NCBI RefSeq assembly: GCF_900187385.1
Contig: NZ_FYEY01000001.1
Span: 6,572,001 to 6,636,000, forward strand
From: Streptomyces sp. 2114.4
GTDB lineage: Bacteria > Actinomycetota > Actinomycetes > Streptomycetales > Streptomycetaceae
DNA length: 64,000 bases
Reading direction: 5' to 3'
Both the position numbers and the translations under genes were made by a program. The notes below the pieces were generated by a model, which searched no databases, was not told where the DNA came from, and saw only the letters and a program-made list of their open reading frames with translations. Each line of letters begins with the position of its first letter. Position 1 is the stretch's first letter. Shown here piece after piece: positions 26,083 through 34,482 of the stretch.

Positions 26083-26904
26083 TCATCGCGAAGGCGACAC
26101 CAGATTGCGCTCGCCGTCACGGGTCTGGGCGCCGTTGGCCAGTCCGCCGCGGATCAACCGCTCGGCCGCGGGGCGGGCGAACTGAGCCGCCCAGGCGTCG
26201 TGTTCCCGCAGGAGCCCCTCGGCCAGGTCCTCGGGGGCGATGGCGCGCTTGGCCGCCGCGATCACACCCTCGGGCAGGGCGGCGATGTTGCGGGCGAGGC
26301 GGTCGACGATGCCGTCGAGTTCGTCAGCGGGAACGGCCCGGTTGACCCAGCCGTAGCGCTCCGCGGTTTCGGCGTCGTAGAGGTCGGCGCCCAGCACCGC
26401 CTCCAGGGCGCGATGGCGGCCGACCCGGCCGGCGAGGTACTGCGTGCCCCCTCCGCCGGGGACGATGCCCATGAGAGCCTCGATCTGGCCGATGCCGGCG
26501 CGACCGATCGCCGCGAACGCCATGTCCGCGGCTGTGACGAACTCCGCCCCTCCGCCGCGCGCCATCCCGGCAAGCTTGACGATGGTCACCTGGGGCTGGT
26601 GCCGGAGCAGTTCCCCCAGAGCCTGGAAGACGTTGACGCCGTCCGGAAGGTCGGCCGCGAGCTTGTCGAAGGCGTCCGGCGTGTCGACGAGCGTCATGTC
26701 GGCGTGGGCGACGAAGAACTCCGGGCTGGCGCTGTCGAACACGATCACCCGGACCGAGTCGTCGTCCCTCAGCGTGGTCAGCAGGTGCCGGAGGTCGGCC
26801 ATCAGGGCGACGTTCAGGACGTTGACCGGTGGGTTGTCGAGGGTGACGCGGGCGATGCCCTCCTCGAGGCTCACCCGCAGGGTCGCGTAGGCGTCGTGGT
26901 TCAT
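26083..26904 (-). CDS. Enoyl-CoA hydratase/isomerase family protein
   Basis: A 273-residue crotonase-fold protein with VTLDNPPVNVLN at the N-terminus, the oxyanion-hole segment LAGMARGGGAEFVTAADMAF and the GIVPGGGGTQYLAGRVGR block. The usual G-G-G pattern is present. The second catalytic Glu is not obvious, so the reaction (hydration, isomerisation or C-C bond cleavage) cannot be fixed. ATG 26904 follows GGAGATC; a longer upstream start would sit inside the operator palindrome. Divergent from the HxlR gene. Confidence 0.85.
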   Translation of the reverse strand: MNHDAYATLRVSLEEGIARVTLDNPPVNVLNVALMADLRHLLTTLRDDDSVRVIVFDSASPEFFVAHADMTLVDTPDAFDKLAADLPDGVNVFQALGELLRHQPQVTIVKLAGMARGGGAEFVTAADMAFAAIGRAGIGQIEALMGIVPGGGGTQYLAGRVGRHRALEAVLGADLYDAETAERYGWVNRAVPADELDGIVDRLARNIAALPEGVIAAAKRAIAPEDLAEGLLREHDAWAAQFARPAAERLIRGGLANGAQTRDGERNLVSPSR

Positions 26905-26926
26905 GGAGATCTCCGATCGGTACCTG

Positions 26927-26953
26927 GTATGCATCTAGGTTCCTGATGCATAC
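26927..26953. promoter_or_regulatory. 9-bp palindrome, likely HxlR operator
   Basis: GTATGCATC and GATGCATAC are perfect inverted arms separated by 9 bases. They lie between the divergent enoyl-CoA hydratase and HxlR genes, 22 bases before the hydratase ATG. Arm length, symmetry and position fit an operator that controls both genes. Confidence 0.7.
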
Positions 26954-27026
26954 TTACGGTGCGAGGGTGGGCGACCGGAGTCAATAACGCACTTTCGGCA
27001 TCGCAAGGATCGCGGAGGATACCGAC

Positions 27027-27416
27027 ATGGCCATTTCTCAATCCGGCGCCGACGCCGGCATCGACCCCGTCTACCGGTCCGACTGCCCCAGCCGCCCGAT
27101 CCTCGACCAGATCGCTGACAAGTGGTCGATGATGGTGATGGCAGTCCTTGACAAGCCCACTCGGTTCAATGAGATCAAGCGCCGTCTTGAGGGCGTGACA
27201 CAACGGGTCTTGACCCAGACCCTGCGCCGTCTGGAGCGCAACGGGATGGTCGTGCGCCGCGTGCTGCCCACCTCGCCCGTCGGGGTCGAGTACTCCCTCA
27301 CCCCGCTCGGCGAATCCCTGCGGGAGCCGTTCGGCCGGTTGTACGACTGGACGGTCAACCACGCGGACGAGATCCGGGCGCACCAAATGGACTATGACCG
27401 ACGCGTTCAGGGCTGA
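27027..27416 (+). CDS. HxlR family transcriptional regulator
   Basis: A 129-residue winged-helix protein of the HxlR/MarR-like type: CPSRPILDQIADKWSMMVM at 24-42, RFNEIKRRLEGVTQRVLTQT as the recognition helix and the wing (VRRVLPTSPVGVEYSLT). A single Cys (C24) lies before the first helix, the position used for redox sensing in several HxlR proteins. ATG 27027 fits the family N-terminus. Probably represses the divergent hydratase through the palindrome. Confidence 0.88.
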   Translation: MAISQSGADAGIDPVYRSDCPSRPILDQIADKWSMMVMAVLDKPTRFNEIKRRLEGVTQRVLTQTLRRLERNGMVVRRVLPTSPVGVEYSLTPLGESLREPFGRLYDWTVNHADEIRAHQMDYDRRVQG

Positions 27417-27547
27417 GAAGGCGTGCCCGAGAGCCCCACCGCCCTGATCTGACTCGCTCCGGGCACCAGTTCGGCGTCAGGGCCCTCCAACCTGCGGTCC
27501 CGATGCCGGCTGCTGCCATCGGTGACGCCTGGGGAGCGTCTTGTCGA

Positions 27548-27880
27548 TCACTGGTCGAGCCAGCTGAGGGTGCTGGCGAGGGTGAGCGCGGCGAGGTGGC
27601 GGTCGGGGTGTTTGTCGTAGCGAGTAGCGATGCCGCGCCATTGTCTGAGCCGGTGGAAGCAGCGTTCGCCGACGTTGCGGCGCCGGTATACCGCCTTGTT
27701 GAACCCGCACGGACGTTCACGACGGCGCACTCCGCCTGCGAGCTGGTCGGTGCGTTCGGGAATCGTCGCCTTGATCCCGCTTCGGTGGAGGTAGGTGCGG
27801 AAGGTGCGGGCTGAGTGGCCCGTCCGACGAACTTGCGTGGACGTGGCGAAGGCTGCTGCCTCCAGCCGGTGCCGGGACCG
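27548..27880 (-). pseudogene. IS5-family transposase, C-terminal fragment
   Basis: The frame gives the end of an IS5-type transposase: RSGIKATIPERTDQLAG, then YRRRNVGERCFHRLRQWRGI, then ATRYDKHPDRHLAALTLAS. The N-terminal half is absent and the upstream residues do not match. Confidence 0.8.
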
Positions 27881-27981
27881 GAGTGAGGTGCGGGTCACAC
27901 CTGAGGTACCCCCAATCCGGGGCGCTTTCGTCCGAGTTCTGTTTGGCTAGTGGCTTCGGCGGTCACAGGAGGCCCACGCAT

Positions 27982-28281
27982 ATGGCGCTCACACATTGGG
28001 GATTCATTTACACAGCAGCTGGCAGCGCCGCAGACGGCGATGTCAACGTCGTGGACACCGGCAAATGCCGAACTGCCCTCGTGGGGGTGGAGAAACCCGA
28101 GCAGGCCATTGCGGTCGCGCGCCGCTTGGTGGACGAGGGTGTGCAACTGATCGAGCTGTGCGGAGGGTTCGGCCCCGTTTGGGCCGGGCGCATCATCGAC
28201 GCGATCGACGGTGCAGTGCCCGTGGGGACGGTCGGCTACGGCCCTGAAGCGGTCAACCAGGTGCATGCAATCTTCTCCTGA
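27982..28281 (+). CDS. DUF6506-like small protein
   Basis: A 99-residue protein of an uncharacterised family I associate with DUF6506. It has a THWGFIYTAAG start, GVEKPEQAIAVARRLVDEGV, then the Cys-containing IELCGGFGPVWAGRI, and ends in VNQVHAIFS. ATG 27982 follows a clear AGGAGG. No signal peptide or TM helix. Function unknown. Confidence 0.72.
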   Translation: MALTHWGFIYTAAGSAADGDVNVVDTGKCRTALVGVEKPEQAIAVARRLVDEGVQLIELCGGFGPVWAGRIIDAIDGAVPVGTVGYGPEAVNQVHAIFS

Positions 28282-28609
28282 TCACTGCTGAACGGGAGAG
28301 GCCGACGGGTGCCGCCCGGTCGACCGGAGGGCCGCAGGCCCGCACGCCCGCAGCCACGCAGTGGATACGCTGCGCCGTGCCGCGCCTGACGCCGTGGTGT
28401 TGTCGGTTCGGTCGACGACGAAGACGGGCGGTACCCGTGCGTGCAACGGGTCGTCTCGTGCGACGACCTGGGCGGCTCGGCGAGGACAGGCACCGGCCAG
28501 GACGCAGCCCAGGGCGGCGCCTACTTTTCGGAGGAGTTGCGCGGTCATCCTGGCCCGCGGCCGGACGGCGGAAGACCTCAATCGCGTTCGTGACCTGACC
28601 CTGCCGGGG
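28282..28609. other. Region without a supported gene
   Basis: A minus-strand frame with ATG near 28550 (MTAQLLRKVGAALGCVLAG) opens over the whole stretch but has no ribosome site, no recognised domain and biased composition. I do not call it. Confidence 0.35.
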
Positions 28610-28867
28610 TCACGCGCCGAGTGTGTACCAGCAGATGTTCATCGCCACCCGGTCCTTCGTGCTTCCCGCATTGTCGACGTCGGTGATCCATACGGAGACG
28701 GTGGAGCCCTTCGCCAGCGGGACCGACGTGTTTCCCCAGATTCCCTGAGAACCCTGCTGGGTCTTCTTCCCGTGTGCGACGAGGTCGAAGTAGTACGTGA
28801 TCCCCGAAGTGCTGACAAAGATCCGGTGCTTGCGCCCGTGCATCTCGTCGTCAGTGAACCACTGGTG
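28610..28867 (-). pseudogene. C-terminal fragment of an unidentified protein
   Basis: About 85 codons (HQWFTDDEMHGRKH ... GNTSVPLAKGSTVSVWITDV ... ICWYTLGA) read like a beta-rich protein end with natural composition. There is no start codon context, and the frame differs from the adjacent upstream fragment. It may be the tail of the neighbouring broken gene after another frameshift, or a separate remnant. Confidence 0.5.
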
Positions 28868-28889
28868 ACTCGCCGCCTCGGGCGTTCGC

Positions 28890-30110
28890 TGTCGTGGCCG
28901 CTGACGGGGTGGGCGGGCCGCATGGTGCGGGGCATTTCGGGCCGGAAGTGGCTGGCCTCGCCGATGAGGTTGACGGCGCGGCCGAAGCGGTCGACGACAG
29001 ATAGTGCGTGGAAGGCGAGTTGTCCGGCGCGCAGTTCCTGGAAGGTCGATTCGGGCCACGGATCCCAGTCGCTGGACGGGAGGCCGCCGGGGTCCGGCGG
29101 GGGGTAGTTGCCGTTGCCGACGAGGTCGGCGAGGGGGCCGGCGGGTTGCAGGCCGGAGTCGGGCCGGCGTTGGGCGATGGCGGCGCCGAAGCCGTCGAGG
29201 GTCTGTGAGAGCAGGTCGGTGCTGCGCACCTTGGCGTGCAGGTGCTGGATGCTGTCGGCCGGGAGCTGGTCGCGGACGCGGGCATAGGCAGTGAGGGAGC
29301 CGTCGAGGGCGTGTCCGGCGGCGGGGGTGAGGATCTGCCGTCCGGAGATCGTCAGCGGTGTGCCGGGGGTGCCGGTGCCCTGCCACTGGTAGCGGGAGCG
29401 TTCGATGAACTCCCAGTGTGCGGTGGTGCCGTCGCGGAACGGCAGGGGAAAGTACTCGGACTTCCACATCAGATACAGCGGCTGCCAGGGCATCTCCCAA
29501 GCGTCGGTGCCGTACTCGGGCAGCGTGCCGGTGACGTCGCGGATCTGGCCGGTGGTGGCCAGGGCGCGGTCGAGGATGAGGAATTCGGTCAGCAGCGCGT
29601 GGAAGCAGGGGGCAGGTGGCTGAGGTTTACCTGGGTGACGAGGTCGGCGACGTCGCTGGTGGTGATGCCGGATGCGCGGGTGACCAGCCGGTCGGGGGTG
29701 CGGCAGGGCAGCGGGGTGTCGCGGGTGAGCGGGGCGTGCAGATGAGCGCCTTGCAGGGCGAGCACGGGGTCTGCGGAGTACTCGTAGTCCTGGGCGGGCA
29801 CGCGGATCAGCCGCCGGTCGGCGCGTGAGCCGTAGTGGGAGTAGTGGGCATCGATACTGGCGGCCAGGTCCGCTTCGGTCTTGCCCCAGGGCAGGGCGCG
29901 GCGCTGCTCGGCCAGGCGCTGGGCGAGGGCGATGACCTGGCCGGCCGCACCGTCGGGGTTGGCGAGGTCGAGTTCACCTTCGTCTGTGCCGGGGACGCGT
30001 TCGCGGAACTCCTCGGACTGGTCTTCGCGGTGGCTGAGCCACCACAGGTGGTAGAGGCGTTCCGCCAACGGGCTCGCGGTCAACACCCACCACTTCCACC
30101 GCAACAGGAG
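28890..30110 (-). pseudogene. Frameshifted remnant of a large protein of unknown family
   Basis: Two adjoining frames encode one continuous, natural-looking sequence. From about 30110: LAERLYHLWWLSHREDQ to VADLVTQVNLSHLPP. Then, after a run of five G on the plus strand at 29608-29612, the other frame continues FHALLTEFLILDRALATTGQ to RDVTGTLPEYG, then SEYFPLPFRDG and SRYQWQGTGTPG. One added base in that run restores a single frame. Both ends lack a start or stop of their own. I do not recognise the family. A sequencing error in the run would also explain the break. Confidence 0.6.
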
Positions 30111-30571
30111 GCGGACGTCCGGGGCGCACACGCCCGTCGCGGACGCCGCGCACACCGGTCGCGACGGCCGAGGGCGCGCTGGTCGCCGACACCGAGAAGA
30201 CATCGACGGCCGTCGGCCGGCGCCGGATACAGCTGGTGTCGCTCTCACCGTCCGCACCGGTCCGGGTGCGCCGAGGGAAGGCCCACGGTGTTCACAAGCG
30301 TTCTGATGGCCGAGCACCGCTGTTCGCGACAGACGTCGAGTTCGTCACCCCCTCCACGACAGCCGCAGCTCCCTCGTTGTCCTGATGCAGCCGTACGGCG
30401 CAGGGGGCCGGCTCGCCTTGAGACCGCGGGCGAATGCTGTGAGAGCAGGTGAGAGGTGAGTAGCCCCGGTCGGATGCTCCGGCGGGGGTTTCTGCGTTCG
30501 GGGATGGGTCTGGTGTGTGTGCTGTTCGACGCGGTCTTGCTGTACTCCGGCTCGCTGCTATCGGCGGAGTA
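30111..30571. other. Region without a supported gene
   Basis: Between the large remnant and the transporter scrap. Frames are Arg/Pro-rich without ribosome sites. Nothing recognised. Confidence 0.35.
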
Positions 30572-30706
30572 GGGGGGCGGTGACCGCGGCGACGGAGGGC
30601 ACTTCGATGACCAGGTCCAGCCCAAAGCTGATCAGGGCAGGGGGCGAGGCGACGGCGTCGGTGGTGAGGGCGACGACCACCTCGGTGACGTTGTAGGTGA
30701 TGTGTG
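30572..30706 (-). pseudogene. Fragment of a cation-diffusion-type transporter
   Basis: Reading the minus strand, about 43 codons give ITYNVTEVVVALTTDAVAS, then ALISFGLDLVIEVPS, then an in-frame stop. This is the first transmembrane pair of CDF-like cation transporters, with the GFGLDSVIE signature altered to SFGLDLVIE. No start and nothing of the rest remains. It lies just beside the zinc-starvation cluster. Confidence 0.6.
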
Positions 30707-30768
30707 GCGACCGGAAAGCGCATGCACCGGGTCAGCGCCGCAGCCTTCCGGACGGGGATTTTTTGCGT

Positions 30769-30785
30769 ATGACATTCATTTTCAT
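30769..30785 (+). promoter_or_regulatory. Candidate Zur box before bL32
   Basis: ATGACATT-C-ATTTTCAT is a 17-base near-palindrome (6 of 8 pairs), AT-rich in a GC-rich background, 46 bases before the bL32 start. It shares TTCATTTTCA with the site between bL28 and bL33. The layout fits a Fur/Zur-family operator that silences these genes when zinc is plentiful. Confidence 0.7.
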
Positions 30786-30831
30786 GTAGCTTTCTGGGTC
30801 TGCAGCCTTGATTCATCAGGAGGTTCCCTCA

Positions 30832-31005
30832 GTGGCCGTTCCCAAGCGCAAGATGTCCCGCAGCAACACTCGCCACCGCCGCGCGCAGTGGAAGGCGAGC
30901 ACCCCCCACCTCGCCCCGGTCTACGTCGACGGGGTCGAGTACCAGGTGCCGCGTCGTCTGGCGCGTGCCTATGAGCGTGGGCTGCTGCCGCTCCCTGGGA
31001 AGTGA
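30832..31005 (+). CDS. rpmF: Ribosomal protein bL32, zinc-independent paralogue
   Basis: A 57-residue bL32: AVPKRKMSRSNTRHRRAQWK at the N-terminus, then VYVDGVEYQVPRRLARAYER. The four Cys of the usual zinc ribbon are absent, so it is the C-minus form used when zinc is scarce. GTG 30832 follows AGGAGG at 8 bases. Three bases separate its stop from the GTPase start, so the two are co-expressed under the upstream Zur-like box. Confidence 0.93.
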   Translation: MAVPKRKMSRSNTRHRRAQWKASTPHLAPVYVDGVEYQVPRRLARAYERGLLPLPGK

Positions 31006-31008
31006 CAG

Positions 31009-32256
31009 GTGCACGCCGTGGTACCCCAGTCGATCCCGTACGAACAGGAACCGGCCGTGCCTGCCGCTGCCGTACCCGCCGCCATCGACCGCTCTCTGCC
31101 CGTCACCGTGCTCTCCGGATTCCTTGGGGCCGGCAAGACCACGCTGCTCAATCACGTCCTGAACAACCGCGCGGGGCTTCGCGTGGCGGTGATCGTGAAC
31201 GACATGAGCGAGGTCAATATCGATGCGGCGCTGGTGCGCGACGGGGGAGCGCAGCTGTCGCGTACCGAGGAGCGGCTGGTGGAGATGACCAACGGCTGCA
31301 TCTGCTGCACGCTGCGGGATGACCTGCTGGAGGAGGTGGACAGGCTCGCTCGCGCGGGCCGGTTCGACTACCTGCTCATTGAGTCCAGCGGCATCTCCGA
31401 GCCCATGCCGGTGGCGGCCACGTTCTCGTTCGCCCGCGACGACGGGGCGATGCTCGCGGACGTCGCGGACCTGGACACCATGGTCACAGTCGTCGACGCC
31501 GCCAACTTCCTTTCCGAACTGGCGCGTGGCGACGAACTGACGGAGCGCGGTCTCGACCAGTATGAGGACGACGAACGCACGGTCAGCGACCTGCTGATGG
31601 ACCAGGTCGAATTCGCCGACGTGATCGTGCTCAACAAGCTCGATCTCGTCGGCGAGGACGAGACGGACCGGCTCAAGGCCACCCTGGCCCGCCTCAACCC
31701 CTCGGCCCACATCGTGCCGGTCCGCCACGGGCAGGTGGACCCGGCCGAGATCCTCGGCACCGGCCGGTTCGATGTGGAGAAGGCCCAGCAGGCCCCGGGC
31801 TGGGTCGCCGAACTCAACGGAGACCATGTTCCGGAGACCGAGGAGTACGGGATCTCCAGCGTCGTCTTCCGCGCCGAACGGCACTTCCACCCCGTGCGGT
31901 TGTGGCGCTTCGTCACCGAGGAGTTGGGCAGCGGGGCGCACGGCGACATCTTGCGCTCCAAGGGCTTCTTCCGGCTCGCGACCCGGCCCGCCGTCACCGG
32001 ATTGTGGTCCCAGGCCGGCGTGGTCGCCCGCTTCGAGCCGGCCGGCGTCCGCAGTGGCGAACAGCAGGCGCAGGAGCTGGTCTTCATCGGCACCGCCCTG
32101 CGCAGGGAGGCCCTGGCCGAACGGCTCGCCGCCTGCCTCCTGCGGGACGGCGAGACCGCCGCCGGGCTGGACGACCCGTTCCCGTCCTGGGAGACGTACG
32201 GCAACGACGATGCATGCGAGCATGAGCAGGGCCGCGAGCCCGTCCCCGCCGGCTGA
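31009..32256 (+). CDS. COG0523/CobW-family GTPase, putative zinc chaperone
   Basis: A 415-residue G3E GTPase: Walker A GFLGAGKTT (37-45), the metal-binding C97-I-C99-C100 in NGCICCTLRDDL, the LLIESSGISEP switch region, LNKLD for guanine recognition near 208, and a CobW C-terminal domain from about 280. The C-terminal tail has CEHEQ, possibly extra metal ligands. The family delivers zinc to client enzymes during starvation. The GTG start at 31009 is 3 bases after bL32; later starts are possible, since the Walker A begins only at 37. A strong terminator follows. Confidence 0.9.
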   Translation: MHAVVPQSIPYEQEPAVPAAAVPAAIDRSLPVTVLSGFLGAGKTTLLNHVLNNRAGLRVAVIVNDMSEVNIDAALVRDGGAQLSRTEERLVEMTNGCICCTLRDDLLEEVDRLARAGRFDYLLIESSGISEPMPVAATFSFARDDGAMLADVADLDTMVTVVDAANFLSELARGDELTERGLDQYEDDERTVSDLLMDQVEFADVIVLNKLDLVGEDETDRLKATLARLNPSAHIVPVRHGQVDPAEILGTGRFDVEKAQQAPGWVAELNGDHVPETEEYGISSVVFRAERHFHPVRLWRFVTEELGSGAHGDILRSKGFFRLATRPAVTGLWSQAGVVARFEPAGVRSGEQQAQELVFIGTALRREALAERLAACLLRDGETAAGLDDPFPSWETYGNDDACEHEQGREPVPAG

Positions 32257-32266
32257 AAGCCATGTA

Positions 32267-32303
32267 CCAATGCCGGATCAGCTACCTGCTGGTCCGGCAT
32301 TGG
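32267..32303. terminator. Bidirectional terminator after the zinc GTPase gene
   Basis: CCAATGCCGGA and TCCGGCATTGG form a perfect 11-bp outer stem, and CAGC/GCTG an inner one. It lies between the convergent GTPase gene and the DUF6445 remnant. Confidence 0.75.
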
Positions 32304-32305
32304 CG

Positions 32306-32930
32306 TTATGCCATCCAGAAGAAGACGGCGGTCATCCGCTTGTCCTCCAGATTCCTGCCCCAGTAGCCGGTGGCGCCGTGCATCATGTTGGCGGTGTAGA
32401 GCAGCAGCCGGTTGTAGCGGTGCGGTACCCGTACGTCCCCGGTGAAGGAGTCAGGTGGCACGAAGCGCGTTCCGAGGGCGGTCGACCAGGTTGTTGTGCG
32501 GCGAGGCCACCATGTTTCCGCCGAGCCGGCCGCCGGGCAGGCCCTGGCGGTAGAAGCTGGTTCCGCAGTCCTTGGGCGCATTGGGGTTGAGGTAGAGCAC
32601 AGCGGCGTAGCGGCACAGCGATCGTGAATCGGTGTGCGGTCGCGGCTCGCACTCGTCCTCGCCCACGACCTGGATGCAGTTGTGGTTGCGGGTGCCGCCG
32701 CCGGGGGCGGCTTCCTGCCACAGCCGACGCGCGCCGGTGGCCGACCTGACCAGTCTTTCGACACCGGCCAGTTCAGCCGGTGTGAGCCCGGGCATCGTGC
32801 GCAGGCCGGGCCAGCTCTCGGGCTTGTGCGGGTGGCCTTCGATCCAGTCGTCCTTGGCGACCAGGCGCACGCGAGAGCCGCGGCGAGGTGCACCGCAATC
32901 ATATTCCGGTACATGGTGCGGGGACGGCAT
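32306..32930 (-). pseudogene. Frameshifted DUF6445-like (2OG-Fe oxygenase-type) gene
   Basis: The first frame gives RLVAKDDWIEG, SWPGLRTMPGLTPAELAGVE, the PHTDSRSLCRY segment (a His-x-Asp iron-binding candidate) and YLNPNAPKDCGTSFYRQG. It then runs to a stop. From about 32489 the other frame continues LGTRFVPPDSFTGDVRVPHR, MMHGATGYWGRNLEDKR and the family end TAVFFWMA. One base gained or two lost between 32480 and 32490 broke the gene. The N-terminus also looks short. Convergent with the zinc GTPase gene. Confidence 0.75.
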
Positions 32931-33433
32931 GGCGTGTGTGGACGGAGCGTGGTGTCAGGCCCGCCTCGGGTGCGAGGTGCCGCGTCGACTGGCTGGGGAG
33001 CCCGGCGGTCGGGGCTGCCAAACGGAAGTGGCGGCTTCACATGAGCGCACCGGCTGTGATCGTGCTCAGGGAACGCTCCTTGCGGGTCGCGAGGGTCGCG
33101 GCCGCGAACACCGCCATGGTGGCCGCGGCCGAGGCCCACATGGGAGGCCCGTGCCGGACATCAGCACATGCCGGACATCAGCACATGCCGGCCGCGGTCA
33201 GCGTGAGGCAGACGGCGACCCGGACATATCGTCCGAGTTGGAGCGGGCCGGACGTGGCAATGCGTGCCCGTCACGAGATCGTCGCCCGGCACGGGCCGCG
33301 CTCGCAGACGTGTATCCGGGCTGAAGGTGGTGTCCCGTCCGGGAGTCCGGACGGCACGGGGGTCGGCATCCTGTGCCCGCCCCCAGCTTCGGTGGAAGTG
33401 CCGGGGGCCGGCGTCAGTCCGGCGCGATAAAGG
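32931..33433. other. Intergenic region with a short tandem duplication
   Basis: No supported gene in about 500 bases. The only structure seen is the 17-base duplication at 33154-33187. It presumably holds the 3' end of the uS14 transcript. Confidence 0.45.
33154..33187. repeat. 17-base tandem duplication
   Basis: CCGGACATCAGCACATG occurs twice in direct succession (33154-33170 and 33171-33187), followed by CCGG of a third start. Noncoding. Confidence 0.85.
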
Positions 33434-33739
33434 TCACCAACTGCTCTTGGTGACGCCGGGGAGCTCGCCCGCGTGGGCCATTTCGCGTACACGAATGCGG
33501 GAGAGGCCGAAGGTGCGCAGGTGGCCGCGGGGACGTCCGTCGACCGCGTCGCGGTTGCGGACCCGGGTGGCGCTGGCGTCGCGCGGCTGACGGCGCAGCT
33601 CCTGCTGCGCGGCCGCGCGCGCGTCGTCGGACGTCCCCGGATTGGCGATGATCGCCTTCAGCTCGGCGCGGCGCTCGGCGTACCGGGCGACGATCCCGCG
33701 CCGCTGTTCATTCTTGGCGATCTTGCTCTTCTTCGCCAT
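33434..33739 (-). CDS. rpsN: Ribosomal protein uS14, zinc-independent paralogue
   Basis: A 101-residue uS14: MAKKSKIAKNEQRRGIVARY, LRRQPRDASATRVRNRDAVD, GRPRGHLRTFGLSRIRVREM and the usual end GVTKSSW. It is the long form without the CxxC-CxxC zinc ribbon. ATG 33739 overlaps the bL28 stop (ATGA). Confidence 0.95.
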   Translation of the reverse strand: MAKKSKIAKNEQRRGIVARYAERRAELKAIIANPGTSDDARAAAQQELRRQPRDASATRVRNRDAVDGRPRGHLRTFGLSRIRVREMAHAGELPGVTKSSW

Positions 33740-33975
33740 CAGACCTTTCCTCCCTGGTTGCGGATACGGGCCACGGCGGCCTCGATGCCGATCGTGTCGA
33801 CGGTCTTGATGCCCTTGGTGCTGAGCGTGAGCCGGATGTAGCGGTTCTCGCTCGGCAGCCAGTAGCGCTTGCGCTGGATGTTGGGGTCGAACCGGCGCTT
33901 GGTGCGGCGGTGTGAGTGGGAGATGTTGTTGCCGAAGCCGGGTTGCCGGCCGGTGAGTTGGCAGTGGGCGGACAT
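33739..33975 (-). CDS. rpmB: Ribosomal protein bL28, zinc-starvation paralogue
   Basis: A 78-residue bL28: SAHCQLTGRQPGFGNNISHS, RRTKRRFDPNIQRKRYWLPS, then IKTVDTIGIEAAVARIRNQG. One Cys only (C5), so no zinc site. Start ATG 33975 after GAGGG. First gene of the minus-strand arm, divergent from bL33, with the Zur-like box between them. Confidence 0.94.
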   Translation of the reverse strand: MSAHCQLTGRQPGFGNNISHSHRRTKRRFDPNIQRKRYWLPSENRYIRLTLSTKGIKTVDTIGIEAAVARIRNQGGKV

Positions 33976-34025
33976 GGTCCCTCTTGCGTCGTGGGTGGTC
34001 GTCAGGTTGGCACCGTAGCAGCTTG

Positions 34026-34042
34026 GTGAAAATGAAAACCAT
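34026..34042. promoter_or_regulatory. Candidate Zur box between bL28 and bL33
   Basis: Read on the minus strand, ATGGTTTTCATTTTCAC matches the bL32 site at 13 of 17 positions (shared TTCATTTTCA and ATG). It is 51 bases from the bL28 start and 19 from the bL33 start, so one site can repress both directions. Its own symmetry is weak. Confidence 0.65.
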
Positions 34043-34060
34043 TTGTGTATGCTGCTCGGC

Positions 34061-34225
34061 ATGGCTCGTAACGAACTGCGTCCGATCATCAAGCTGCGGT
34101 CCACGGCCGGGACTGGCTACACGTACGTGACCCGCAAGAACCGCCGAAATGACCCGGATCGCCTGACCCTGCGCAAGTACGACCCCGTCGTCGGTCGTCA
34201 CGTCGATTTCCGCGAGGAGCGCTGA
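34061..34225 (+). CDS. rpmG: Ribosomal protein bL33, zinc-independent paralogue
   Basis: A 54-residue bL33 (MARNELRPIIKLRSTAGTGY, TYVTRKNRRNDPDRLTLRKY) lacking all four ribbon cysteines. Starts at ATG 34061 and heads the plus-strand arm. bL31 follows after 5 bases. Confidence 0.95.
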   Translation: MARNELRPIIKLRSTAGTGYTYVTRKNRRNDPDRLTLRKYDPVVGRHVDFREER

Positions 34226-34230
34226 CCCCC

Positions 34231-34482
34231 ATGAAGCCCGGAATCCACCCCGAATACCGGCCCGTCGTCTTCCGTGACAGCGCCGGAGACTTCGCCTTCC
34301 TCACCCGCTCCACCGCCACCAGCGACAAGACGATGGAATGGGAGGACGGCAACACCTACCCCGTCATCGACGTCGAGATCTCCTCGGCAAGCCACCCGTT
34401 CTACACCGGTACCCAGCGCGTGCTGGACACCGCGGGCCGTGTTGAGCGCTTCCAGCGCCGGTATGGGCGGAGGGAACGGTGA
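34231..34482 (+). CDS. rpmE2: Ribosomal protein bL31 type B, zinc-independent
   Basis: An 83-residue type B bL31: MKPGIHPEYRPVVFRDSAG, TRSTATSDKTMEWEDGNTYP, VIDVEISSASHPFYTGTQ. No CxxC. Its stop overlaps the next gene's start (GTGA), coupling it to the CobW-like paralogue. Confidence 0.95.
   Translation: MKPGIHPEYRPVVFRDSAGDFAFLTRSTATSDKTMEWEDGNTYPVIDVEISSASHPFYTGTQRVLDTAGRVERFQRRYGRRER

Noticed and set aside
33154..33187. Possible CRISPR unit
   Set aside because: Only two adjacent copies of 17 bases with no spacer. No repeat-spacer array exists anywhere in the window.
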